Below are positions 17,516 to 26,349 of a stretch of 64,000 nucleotides of DNA, piece by piece. The notes beneath the pieces are model-generated. The model was not told where the DNA came from. It did not search any database and worked only from the letters and a program-made list of their open reading frames with translations. Within the stretch, counting starts at the first letter, position 1. Each line of letters opens with the position of its first letter. Source of the stretch: UBA3206 sp963623875 (GTDB lineage: Bacteria > Bacillota_I > Bacilli_A > Acholeplasmatales > Anaeroplasmataceae); assembly GCA_963623875.1 (NCBI GenBank), contig CAVFNL010000005.1, positions 16,142 through 80,141 on the forward strand, read 5' to 3'. The position numbers and the translations under genes are program-made.

Positions 17516-18550
17516 TTACTTATGAATAACAACCTTTGAAGCGTTATCTGTTACACTACCGATAATATAAGCTTTATCTCCATGTTTTGCAAGAATTTCA
17601 ATAACCTTCTTAGCATCAGCTTCATCTTTAACTGCAACAACCATTCCGATACCCATATTATAGATATTAAACATTTCTCTGTGATCTACTTTTCCGTATT
17701 TTTCTAAGAATTTAAATACAGGAAGAATAGGCCATGATCCTTCAACGATATCAAGTCCTTGTCCTTCTTTTAAAATACGTGGAATATTTTCATCAAATCC
17801 TCCACCTGTAATGTGGGCAATTCCGTGAACATCTACATTATTAATAACATCTTTTACTTGTTTACAATAAATTCTTGTAGGTGTTAATAATACTTCTCCT
17901 ACAACTCCACCAAGTTCTTCACTATATGAATGAAGATCAATGTTATTATCAGAAACAATCTTTCTTACAAGAGAGAATCCATTTGAGTGAACTCCAGTAG
18001 ATGCGATACCTACTAAAATATCTCCTACAGATACCTTTGAATCATCAATAAGTTTACTTTTTTCAACAACACCTACTGCAAAACCTGCAATATCGTATTC
18101 TCCATCAGAGTACATTCCAGGCATTTCAGCAGTTTCTCCACCAATAAGTGCACAACCTGCTTGAACACAACCATCTGCTACACCACTAACAATTTTTTCA
18201 AGTTTTTCAGGTATAGCATGTCCTAGTGCAACATAGTCTAGGAAGAATAATGGTTCAGCTCCTTGTGCTAAAACATCGTTTACGCACATCGCAACTGCAT
18301 CAATACCAATAGTATCGTGTTTATCCATTTCAAATGCTAATTTAAGTTTAGTTCCAACTCCATCAGTACCACTTACTAGCATTGGTTCTTTATATCCAAG
18401 GCTTGCAAGATCAAACATTCCTCCAAATGAACCGATACCTGATACACATCCTGGTCTATTTGTTCTTTTTACATGAGCTTTATATCTTCTAACAGCTTCA
18501 TATCCTGCTTCTAGATCTACTCCAGAGCTTCCATATGCTTTTGATCCCAT
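17516..18550 (-). CDS. purM: Phosphoribosylformylglycinamidine cyclo-ligase (AIR synthetase)
   Basis: Closes the imidazole ring to form AIR from FGAM and ATP. The sequence carries the family hallmarks SGIGSFGGMFDL, SGTDGVGTKLKLA, GGETAEMPGMY and HITGGGF. It is 344 residues, full length. It lies 18 bases after purC and is followed at once by purN. In many Firmicutes purF directly precedes purM; here purC occupies that place. Confidence 0.98.
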   Translation of the reverse strand: MGSKAYGSSGVDLEAGYEAVRRYKAHVKRTNRPGCVSGIGSFGGMFDLASLGYKEPMLVSGTDGVGTKLKLAFEMDKHDTIGIDAVAMCVNDVLAQGAEPLFFLDYVALGHAIPEKLEKIVSGVADGCVQAGCALIGGETAEMPGMYSDGEYDIAGFAVGVVEKSKLIDDSKVSVGDILVGIASTGVHSNGFSLVRKIVSDNNIDLHSYSEELGGVVGEVLLTPTRIYCKQVKDVINNVDVHGIAHITGGGFDENIPRILKEGQGLDIVEGSWPILPVFKFLEKYGKVDHREMFNIYNMGIGMVVAVKDEADAKKVIEILAKHGDKAYIIGSVTDNASKVVIHK

Positions 18551-18568
18551 ATTATTGTTCCTCCTAAA

Positions 18569-19288
18569 TTACTTGCTAAGTTTTTCTGTTAAACGTTTAT
18601 AAATTTCTTCGTATGCACCCATAACATCCCCTAGATCTCTACGGAATCTATCCTTATCTAGGTGATCGTTTGTTTCTGCATCCCACAAACGACAACAATC
18701 TGGTGTAATTTCATCTGCTAATACAATTTCACCATCTACAGTTTTTCCAAATTCTACTTTAAAATCTACAAGTTTTACTCCTATTGATAAGAATAACTTT
18801 TGAAGTTTTAAGTTAACGATAGCTGTAAGTTCATAAATTCTCTTTAATTCATCATAAGTCGCAGCTCCAACAGCTACTGCATGATGATCATTAATGAGTG
18901 GATCACCTAGTGCATCATCCTTATAGCAAATCTCAAAAATTGTATTAGGCGCAACTGTACCCTCTACAATTCCAAGTCTTTTAGCCATAGAACCTGCAAT
19001 AATATTACGGCAAATTACTTCAAGAGGGAATATTTTAACCTTCTTGCATAATTGGTCAGTTTCATTAATTGTTTCAATATAATGAGTAGGAACTCCTTCT
19101 TTAATTAGGTAATCATAGATTAACTTTGTAATCTTTTGATTTAATTCACCTTTATGAGCAAACTCTGCGTGTTTTGCCCCATTTCCAGCAGTCGCATCAT
19201 CCTTGTAATGCATAATAATTACATTTGGATCTTCTGTTTCATAAAGTTGTTTTGCTTTTCCTTCGTATAATAATTTACCTTTTTTCAT
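18569..19288 (-). CDS. purC: SAICAR synthase
   Basis: Condenses CAIR with aspartate using ATP. Clear family features are the N-terminal LLYEGKAKQLYETEDP, the FPLEVICRN segment and DFKVEFGK, with the signature LADEITPDCCRLWD near the C-terminus. It is 239 residues, the usual bacterial length. It starts one base after purL ends, so it is translated together with purL. Confidence 0.98.
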   Translation of the reverse strand: MKKGKLLYEGKAKQLYETEDPNVIIMHYKDDATAGNGAKHAEFAHKGELNQKITKLIYDYLIKEGVPTHYIETINETDQLCKKVKIFPLEVICRNIIAGSMAKRLGIVEGTVAPNTIFEICYKDDALGDPLINDHHAVAVGAATYDELKRIYELTAIVNLKLQKLFLSIGVKLVDFKVEFGKTVDGEIVLADEITPDCCRLWDAETNDHLDKDRFRRDLGDVMGAYEEIYKRLTEKLSK

Positions 19289-19289
19289 A

Positions 19290-22200
19290 TTAGTTCTCCT
19301 TCTTAAAATACTTTACAGCATTTTTAAATAAATCTTGATTCTTATTTCCATATATATTTTTGAATAGATTATCTTCATAACGCTCGCTATGACCCATCTT
19401 ACCAAGAATTTGTCCATTAGGTGAGATGATACCTTCAATTGCATAATTTGATCCATTTGGATTTTGTGGTGAATTTACTGTTATATCACCATTTTCATCA
19501 ACATATTGGAATGCAACTTGACCATTATCAAACAGACTCTTAGCCATTTCTTCAGATACTACAAACTTACCTTCACCATGTGACATCGCAACTGTATGTA
19601 GGTCTCCTACATTATATCCCTTTAACCAAGGAGATGCAGTTGTCGCAACCCTTGTTGTAACCATTTGCGAGATATGGCGGTTGATATCGTTACGGAATAG
19701 TGTAGGTGATTCTTTTGTTAAATCTCCAAGACGTCCGTATGGTAATAATCCCGATTTAACTAATGCTTGGAATCCATTACAAATACCAAGAATTAAACCT
19801 TTTCTATCGATTAATGCTTCAATAGATTCTTTAATATCTTTATTATTTAAAACATTCGCAATAAATTTAGCTGATCCATCTGGTTCATCTCCAGCACTGA
19901 ATCCTCCAACAAGCATTAATACGTGAGCTTTATCGATATTTTCTTTCATCTCTTTGATTGATGATAATACATCATCACTAGTTAAGTTACGGAATACCAT
20001 AACTTTAACCATAGCTCCTGCTTTTTCCCATGCTTTCTTAGTATCATAATCGCAGTTTGTTCCTGGGAATACAGGAATGAATACTAATGGTTTTTCTACA
20101 GCTTCATATGGATATACTAATGAATCATTCTTCTTAGAATCTTCTTTAATAATCTTAGCATTATTCTTTGCAGTATCTTTATAAATTGTCGCAAACTTAC
20201 TTCTATTAGCTTCGAATAGGCCATCAATGTTCATTTGAATTTCGTTGATATCTAAGATTTCTTCATCTATTGTAAATCCTAAATGTTTTACAAATGATTC
20301 TTTTAATTCACTAACTGATTCAACAACAAATGAACCATATGAATAATCAAATAAGTCACTATCAGATACCTTAACTCTAGCTCCAATCTTGTTTCCAAAG
20401 CTCATCTTAGCTAAAGCTTCACTACATCCACCATTTGTTATTGCATATGCAGATACAATATTCTTATTTTCAATATTTGTTGATACAAAATCAAATATCA
20501 TCTTTAATTCATCAATATTTGGATTGTAATTCTTTAAAGGAGTATGTTTGATTAAGTAAATATAATTTCCAGCCTTCTTAAATTCAGGTGAGATTACAGT
20601 TCTAGCATCAACTGTTGTGATACCAAATGCCATTAACATAGGTGGAACATTTAAGCTATCAAATGTACCAGACATTGAATCTTTTCCACCAATTGATGGA
20701 AGTTTTAAATCTTTTTGAATTTTAATTGCTCCAAGTAATGCCGCAAGAGGTTTTCCCCAAGACTTATCATTTTGCATACGCTCAAAGAATTCTTGGTAGC
20801 TAAATCTCATATTGTTATATCTAGCACCAGCCGCAACTACTTTTGATACAGCTTCAATTACTGCATATTGGCTTCCATGGTATGGAGACCACTCTGTAAT
20901 GTATGGGTTATATCCAAATCCCATAATTGAAGCAGTATTAGTTTCACCATCAAGTACTGGAAGTTTTTGTACTGATACTTGAGTTTCAGTTCTTTGATAT
21001 TTTCCTCCAAATGGCATTAATACTGTTGAACGTCCAATAGTCGCATCAAACATTTCAATTAAACCTTTTTGAGAAACTACATTCGCATCGTTTAAGTTGT
21101 TAAACATCTTTTCAACTAAATCATTACCCTTAACATTTCTTTCAAATGGATTTTTATTTTCTACAGCTGAAATTTCTGCCTTAGCATAATGTTTTGCACC
21201 TGCAGAATCAATGAACTCACGAGAAATATCTACAACCTTTTCTCCTTTATTATACATAACAAGGCGGTTAGTATCTGTAACGTTTGCAATATGTGTTACT
21301 TCAATATTTTCTTCAGCGCAATATTTTTTAAATTGTTCTACATCTTTTTTATCTACTACAACAGACATTCTTTCTTGTGATTCAGAAATAGCAAGTTCTG
21401 TTGAATTTAAACCTTTATATTTTGTAGGAACTCTGTCTAACCAAATTTCAAGACCAGGTGCTAATTCTCCAATCGCAACAGATACTCCACCTGCTCCAAA
21501 GTCATTACTCTTCTTAATAATTCTTGTAACTTCAGGTCTTCTAAATAGATGTTCAATCTTACGCTCTTCAGGCGCATTTCCTTTTTGAACTTCTGATGAA
21601 CAAGTCTCTAAAGACTTAGTATTGTGTTTCTTACTTGATCCAGTAGCTCCTCCAATACCATCACGTCCTGTACGTCCACCAAACATTAATACTACATCAC
21701 CTGCTTGTGGTGAATATCTATGAACATCTTCTGCTCTAGATGCACCAACTACAGCACCTACTTCAAGTCTTTTTGCTACATATCCATCATGGTAAATTTC
21801 TCTTACATGAGTTGTGGCAAGTCCAATTTGGTTACCATATGAAGAATATCCAGCCGCAGCCTTAGTTGAAATGATACGTTGAGGAAGTTTTCCTTCAAGT
21901 GTTTCATTTACTGGCTTATAAATATCTCCAGCTCCTGTAACACGCATAGCTTGATATACATAAGCTCTTCCTGAAAGAGGATCACGGATAGCTCCTCCAA
22001 GGCATGTTGAAGCTCCTCCGAATGGTTCAATTTCTGTTGGATGGTTATGAGTTTCATTCTTGAATTGTAATAACCATTTTTCAGTTTTACCATTAACATC
22101 TACATTAACAAATATAGAACATGCGTTGTTTTCTTCTGATACTTCTTGATCATTAAGATATCCATGTTTCTTTAGATAACGAGCACCAATTGTTGCCATA

Positions 22201-23000
22201 TCCATTAAACATAAATCCTTATTTTCTCTATTAAGTTCTTTACGCATTTCTTTATATAAGTCTAAAGATGATTCTAATTCTTCTTTAATAAATGATTCAT
22301 CAATAGTAATTTCTGTAAGAATTGTACCGAATGTAGTATGACGACAGTGATCAGACCAATATGTATCAAGAATTCTTAATTCTGTTTCATTAGGATCTCT
22401 TCCTTCATTCTTAAAGTATTCGACAACACACGCTAAATCATCTTCGTTCATCGCAAGACCATATTTTTTAATGAAATCTGCAAATTCACTTCTTTGCATT
22501 TTAATAAGTCCTGAGACAACATTTACAGGTTTGATTTCAGCATTTTCATCAAATGATAAGATAGATAGATCTTTTTCTCTTGATTCTACTCTATTTATAT
22601 AATAATGCTTAATCTTTTCAATGATTTCATCAGATACATCTTTATCTAAAATAATAAGTCTTGATGATTTAATTATTATGTCTGCATGAGGGTCTACAAG
22701 TTTTACACAGTCTACTGCAGATGAAGCTCTTTGATCAAATTGTCCTGGTAAATATTCAACAGCTAAATATTTATTATTGCTTAAATCAATATCGTCTGAC
22801 ACAAAGTCAGTAACTACTTCACCAAAAACAGTATATTTAGTTTTTTCTAATAATTCACTAGAAAATCCTCTTAAATCATAAACATTAACATATCTTAATG
22901 ATTTAAGTTTTAAGTTTAAATTTAAGTTAAATTCATTTAATAAACTTTGTGCTTCTACTTGAAACTTTGGAAGTTTTTCTACATAAATACGGTAATCCAT
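19290..23000 (-). CDS. purL: Phosphoribosylformylglycinamidine synthase, single-chain
   Basis: Converts FGAR to FGAM with glutamine and ATP. This is a 1236-residue one-chain enzyme: a PurS-like N-terminal domain (about 1-140), two AIRS-type synthetase halves (about 150-960) and a C-terminal glutamine amidotransferase (about 975-1236). The amidotransferase carries the nucleophile in GICNGFQAL and the histidine region of MSHGEGKF. The substrate-binding segment FKNETHNHPTEIEPFGGA is intact. Bacilli usually encode PurS, PurQ and PurL separately; the fused form is known in some clostridia and in proteobacteria. Its start shares bases with the purK stop (TAATG). Confidence 0.97.
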   Translation of the reverse strand: MDYRIYVEKLPKFQVEAQSLLNEFNLNLNLKLKSLRYVNVYDLRGFSSELLEKTKYTVFGEVVTDFVSDDIDLSNNKYLAVEYLPGQFDQRASSAVDCVKLVDPHADIIIKSSRLIILDKDVSDEIIEKIKHYYINRVESREKDLSILSFDENAEIKPVNVVSGLIKMQRSEFADFIKKYGLAMNEDDLACVVEYFKNEGRDPNETELRILDTYWSDHCRHTTFGTILTEITIDESFIKEELESSLDLYKEMRKELNRENKDLCLMDMATIGARYLKKHGYLNDQEVSEENNACSIFVNVDVNGKTEKWLLQFKNETHNHPTEIEPFGGASTCLGGAIRDPLSGRAYVYQAMRVTGAGDIYKPVNETLEGKLPQRIISTKAAAGYSSYGNQIGLATTHVREIYHDGYVAKRLEVGAVVGASRAEDVHRYSPQAGDVVLMFGGRTGRDGIGGATGSSKKHNTKSLETCSSEVQKGNAPEERKIEHLFRRPEVTRIIKKSNDFGAGGVSVAIGELAPGLEIWLDRVPTKYKGLNSTELAISESQERMSVVVDKKDVEQFKKYCAEENIEVTHIANVTDTNRLVMYNKGEKVVDISREFIDSAGAKHYAKAEISAVENKNPFERNVKGNDLVEKMFNNLNDANVVSQKGLIEMFDATIGRSTVLMPFGGKYQRTETQVSVQKLPVLDGETNTASIMGFGYNPYITEWSPYHGSQYAVIEAVSKVVAAGARYNNMRFSYQEFFERMQNDKSWGKPLAALLGAIKIQKDLKLPSIGGKDSMSGTFDSLNVPPMLMAFGITTVDARTVISPEFKKAGNYIYLIKHTPLKNYNPNIDELKMIFDFVSTNIENKNIVSAYAITNGGCSEALAKMSFGNKIGARVKVSDSDLFDYSYGSFVVESVSELKESFVKHLGFTIDEEILDINEIQMNIDGLFEANRSKFATIYKDTAKNNAKIIKEDSKKNDSLVYPYEAVEKPLVFIPVFPGTNCDYDTKKAWEKAGAMVKVMVFRNLTSDDVLSSIKEMKENIDKAHVLMLVGGFSAGDEPDGSAKFIANVLNNKDIKESIEALIDRKGLILGICNGFQALVKSGLLPYGRLGDLTKESPTLFRNDINRHISQMVTTRVATTASPWLKGYNVGDLHTVAMSHGEGKFVVSEEMAKSLFDNGQVAFQYVDENGDITVNSPQNPNGSNYAIEGIISPNGQILGKMGHSERYEDNLFKNIYGNKNQDLFKNAVKYFKKEN

Positions 23001-24079
23001 TATAATGCCTCACTTACTAATTTATTATATTTTTCTAAATCCATATCTTTAAATGTGATATGACCCATTTTCCTATTAAGTCTATTTTCCTTTTTACCAT
23101 ACATATGAATATATGCATTAGGGAATTCTCTATATACACTTAAGTCTTTTACATCTTGACCTAAGATATTTTTCATTAAAGTATTTTGTATTAATTTAGG
23201 TTCTTCTAGCGGAAGTCCTAATAAATATCTATCAAGTTCTCTAAATTGGTTGGTATTGCAACCTTCAATTGTATAATGTCCTGAATTATGAGGACGTGGT
23301 GCCATTTCATTGAAATAAAAATCATTTCCTTTAATGAAATATTCAATAGCTAAAATGCCTTTATATCCGCACTCTAGCATGAATTTTTTACTACTTTCAA
23401 TAATTCTTTTTTCTAAATTTTTATCCATATTTGCAGGTACTACCGAGATATCTAATATACCATGTTTATGAATATTTCTTGAAATTGGGAAATTTATAAC
23501 ATTCTTGCCATCTGATACCATAACAATTGATGCTTCATAATCAAATTTTATAAATTCCTCAATTATACCAGGCCCACCTAGATATTCATCTAAAAGCTTA
23601 ATGTCCTCATCTGATTTTAATAATACTTGTCCATGTCCATCATAACCAAGCGTTCTTGTTTTATATAGACATGGATATCCTAATTCATTTATAGCGTTTT
23701 TAGCATCATCTAATGTTTCAACATCATAAAATCTTGCGGTTTTTAAGCCATGATTATTAGCATTAGTTTTTTCTCTAATTCTATCTTGTCCATCAAAAAG
23801 TGGTTTAAATCCTTGTTTAATATTATAAGTATTTTCAAGTTTTATTAAGAAATCACTTCTTACATTTTCAAATTCGTATGTTATAACATCAGAATTTTTG
23901 CATAAATTTTCTAATGCTTCAAAATCACTAAATGAAGCACATATAAATTCATCTGCTACCGCTTTTGCAGGAGCATCATTTGAAGGGTCTAGGACAATTG
24001 TTTTTGCTCCTAAGAGTTTAGCCTCTTCGCAAAGCATAAGTCCAAGTTGTCCTCCTCCAATTATTCCTATTTTATTCAA
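23000..24079 (-). CDS. purK: 5-(carboxyamino)imidazole ribonucleotide synthase
   Basis: ATP-grasp enzyme that carboxylates AIR with bicarbonate to N5-CAIR, the substrate of PurE. The N-terminus has KIGIIGGGQLGLML, and the ATP-grasp core shows KTRTLGYDGHGQ and FNEMAPRPHNSGHYTIEGC. The start is uncertain. An ATG at 24097 (preceded by AAGG, inside purE) would add six hydrophobic residues. The TTG at 24079 overlaps the purE stop as TTGAATAA and gives the family's normal N-terminus, so I list it. Either way purE and purK are coupled. Confidence 0.93.
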   Translation of the reverse strand: MNKIGIIGGGQLGLMLCEEAKLLGAKTIVLDPSNDAPAKAVADEFICASFSDFEALENLCKNSDVITYEFENVRSDFLIKLENTYNIKQGFKPLFDGQDRIREKTNANNHGLKTARFYDVETLDDAKNAINELGYPCLYKTRTLGYDGHGQVLLKSDEDIKLLDEYLGGPGIIEEFIKFDYEASIVMVSDGKNVINFPISRNIHKHGILDISVVPANMDKNLEKRIIESSKKFMLECGYKGILAIEYFIKGNDFYFNEMAPRPHNSGHYTIEGCNTNQFRELDRYLLGLPLEEPKLIQNTLMKNILGQDVKDLSVYREFPNAYIHMYGKKENRLNRKMGHITFKDMDLEKYNKLVSEAL

Positions 24080-24545
24080 GCTCAAGAGAAAGCACATCCT
24101 TTGTTTGTTTATTTCTATATTCCGCTAAAGCATTTGCGATTTTTTCATCTTTAATACCTAAAATAGATATTGCATAAAGTGCCGCATTTTTAGCTCCATT
24201 TATAGCCATAGTTCCAACAGGAATTCCTCCAGGCATTTGAACTATCGATAAAAGTGAATCGACACCATTTAAAGCCTTACTCTTTACAGGAACACCAACT
24301 ACAGGAAGTGTTGTCATAGAAGCTGTCATTCCAGGAAGGTGGGCTGCCCCACCTGCACCGGCAATGATTACTTCTACCCCTCTTTGTCTTGCAGTTTTAG
24401 CATATTCACATAAAAGATCTGGAGTTCTATGTGCGCTTACTATTTTCTTTTCATAATCTATATTAAATTCTTCTAAAATTTTAACAGCATCTTTCATAAC
24501 ATCATAGTCACTAATAGAGCCCATAATAACTCCAACTCTTGGCAT
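24072..24545 (-). CDS. purE: N5-CAIR mutase
   Basis: Rearranges N5-CAIR to CAIR. Class I PurE features are VGVIMGSISDYDVMKDA at the N-terminus, SAHRTPDLL and the GAGGAAHLPGMTAS loop, with VPVKSKALNGVDSLLSIVQMPGG after it. Length 157 is typical. It stands 16 bases after the PEPCK-like gene and overlaps purK. Confidence 0.98.
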   Translation of the reverse strand: MPRVGVIMGSISDYDVMKDAVKILEEFNIDYEKKIVSAHRTPDLLCEYAKTARQRGVEVIIAGAGGAAHLPGMTASMTTLPVVGVPVKSKALNGVDSLLSIVQMPGGIPVGTMAINGAKNAALYAISILGIKDEKIANALAEYRNKQTKDVLSLELE

Positions 24546-24561
24546 ATAAATACTCCTTTAA

Positions 24562-26322
24562 TTACTTAGTCTTTTTTGTTTTATTTTGATCTTCTTCTCT
24601 TAATAATTTAAATAACATTTTAGCAGCTGCGGCTGGACCATCATGTTCCATTCCAGGTACTGCAAGACGTGTATGAAGAACACCAATCTTTACACCTTCA
24701 TTATAAAGTTGTGTAAAATATGAATCAATAATAGGTCTTGTTTGTGCTTCTCTTTGAACTGGTCCAAATGGGTTAGCAAAGAATGTTTCAGAAAGTCCTA
24801 CTTCTTGAGTAGTACCTTTAGCAAAACGTGCTCCTCTTACGAAATCAGACATTGCATCTTTTACATTATCGAAGAATTCAACTTCTTGTCCTTCTTTAAA
24901 GTTTGTATCGTAGTTATTAGCATATAATACCATATCTGGCTTATATCCCTTCATTATTTGAGGGTATGTTGCAACTGGAACAACTAAACGTGAATTAATC
25001 TTATCAGGGTTCATAAATATAGCTCTATCCATTTCTCTATATGCATAACCTGCAGCCATATCATCTAGACGAACGAACGCTCCTATTTCTGTACCAAATG
25101 CTAAGATTTCACCATTTGATTGTCTCTTAAATGTTCCCATATCATCAAATATAGTAAGTTGAGCAGAGATATCATCTCCTGCCATTTCAGCTAGGGCCTC
25201 CAAAGATTCTGATTTTCCAGCTCCTGAATCTCCAATAATTACTACATTCTTAGTAGTTCCACTCTTCATTGTAATATGAACACATGCTCCGTGAAGAGGA
25301 AGGTTTCCTTGGTCAATCATTGATACATTATATAATGTTAATAACATTTTCTTCATGTATCCGAAGTAATCAATTGAATCATTATGAGGTGCGATACCTA
25401 CATAAATTTGGTTCTCTTTATCATAATAGAATGTTGATTCACCCTTGATCTCAGCACCGAAGATGTAGATTGCATCTGGTTTCTTTCCTTTAATTTCTGA
25501 AAGAGGTACGAATTCAAAAAGGTTACAAATTGTAATACCATGAGCTAGATAGTCTCTATGGAAATAAACATATGTTAATGCTGATCCTACTCTTGCTGCA
25601 TAACAATAATATTCATTAGCCTTAAATGAATCTTTAATTTCATCAAATGGGTTAGTAAATACCTCAGGATAAGTTCCTGTTCTCTTATTCTTAGCAGAAT
25701 ACGAAATAAATGGTGGTCTAATAAGAATTTGTTCAATTGCTTCAGACTTAGCTAGGAATGAATAATAAGAATTTGGCTCCATCCATACATTTTTAGATAA
25801 TAGTAATGATGCGTTAACTCCAGCAGGAAGTTGACGGTAGATAGGGAATTTAGCTCCATATAATTTTTCAGAAATTGTTCTATATGTCTTAAGTATTACA
25901 TTATTAAATTCTGATTGTGCTTCAACGAACGATGAAGATTCAACTCCTGAAAGTTTAGCCTTAGTTGAAGTTACAGAGTAACGTTCAAGTCTTCTCCAGT
26001 ATTCATAGAATGCTTGAACAAGATCATAAACTATTTCTTGTTTTTCTAACGCTTTTCTAAAATCTGTATCTTGATCTTTGATTTCATCGATTGAAAACAT
26101 TAATAGATGTTTGAATAAATCAATTGTATTCTTCTTAACAGTCTTCTTAGGGAAAATATTTAATAGTCCTAAGAATGCTTGGTTTTCAGTTTTGTATAGA
26201 TGATCAACGAATCTTCCCCATACTTCTGCAAAACATGCAGAATTTAAAACTTCAATCTCAGTTTTACAAAAGTTTTCTGAGAAGTTTAATAATAATTGTT
26301 TTTCACTTAATATGTATTCCAT
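24562..26322 (-). CDS. PEPCK/HPr-kinase-superfamily P-loop protein of unknown function
   Basis: This 586-residue protein lies inside the purine operon between fhs and purE. Its C-terminal half has the layout of the phosphoenolpyruvate carboxykinase/HPr kinase fold. It has a P-loop VVIIGDSGAGKSES (about 357-370, nearly the HPr kinase form GDSGxGKSE), an aspartate pair in LTIFDDMG (about 388-395), then GTEIGAF, SRLVVPVATYP and FANPFGP segments that parallel PEPCK. The N-terminal 220 residues are helical and unfamiliar. It could be a divergent ATP-dependent PEPCK, or a kinase of a protein or small molecule. I do not see the full set of PEPCK substrate residues, so I give no enzyme name. Spacings of 27 and 16 bases to its neighbours show co-transcription. 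Confidence 0.7.
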   Translation of the reverse strand: MEYILSEKQLLLNFSENFCKTEIEVLNSACFAEVWGRFVDHLYKTENQAFLGLLNIFPKKTVKKNTIDLFKHLLMFSIDEIKDQDTDFRKALEKQEIVYDLVQAFYEYWRRLERYSVTSTKAKLSGVESSSFVEAQSEFNNVILKTYRTISEKLYGAKFPIYRQLPAGVNASLLLSKNVWMEPNSYYSFLAKSEAIEQILIRPPFISYSAKNKRTGTYPEVFTNPFDEIKDSFKANEYYCYAARVGSALTYVYFHRDYLAHGITICNLFEFVPLSEIKGKKPDAIYIFGAEIKGESTFYYDKENQIYVGIAPHNDSIDYFGYMKKMLLTLYNVSMIDQGNLPLHGACVHITMKSGTTKNVVIIGDSGAGKSESLEALAEMAGDDISAQLTIFDDMGTFKRQSNGEILAFGTEIGAFVRLDDMAAGYAYREMDRAIFMNPDKINSRLVVPVATYPQIMKGYKPDMVLYANNYDTNFKEGQEVEFFDNVKDAMSDFVRGARFAKGTTQEVGLSETFFANPFGPVQREAQTRPIIDSYFTQLYNEGVKIGVLHTRLAVPGMEHDGPAAAAKMLFKLLREEDQNKTKKTK

Positions 26323-26349
26323 AATTTTCTCCTTTTTTATATACTTTTT

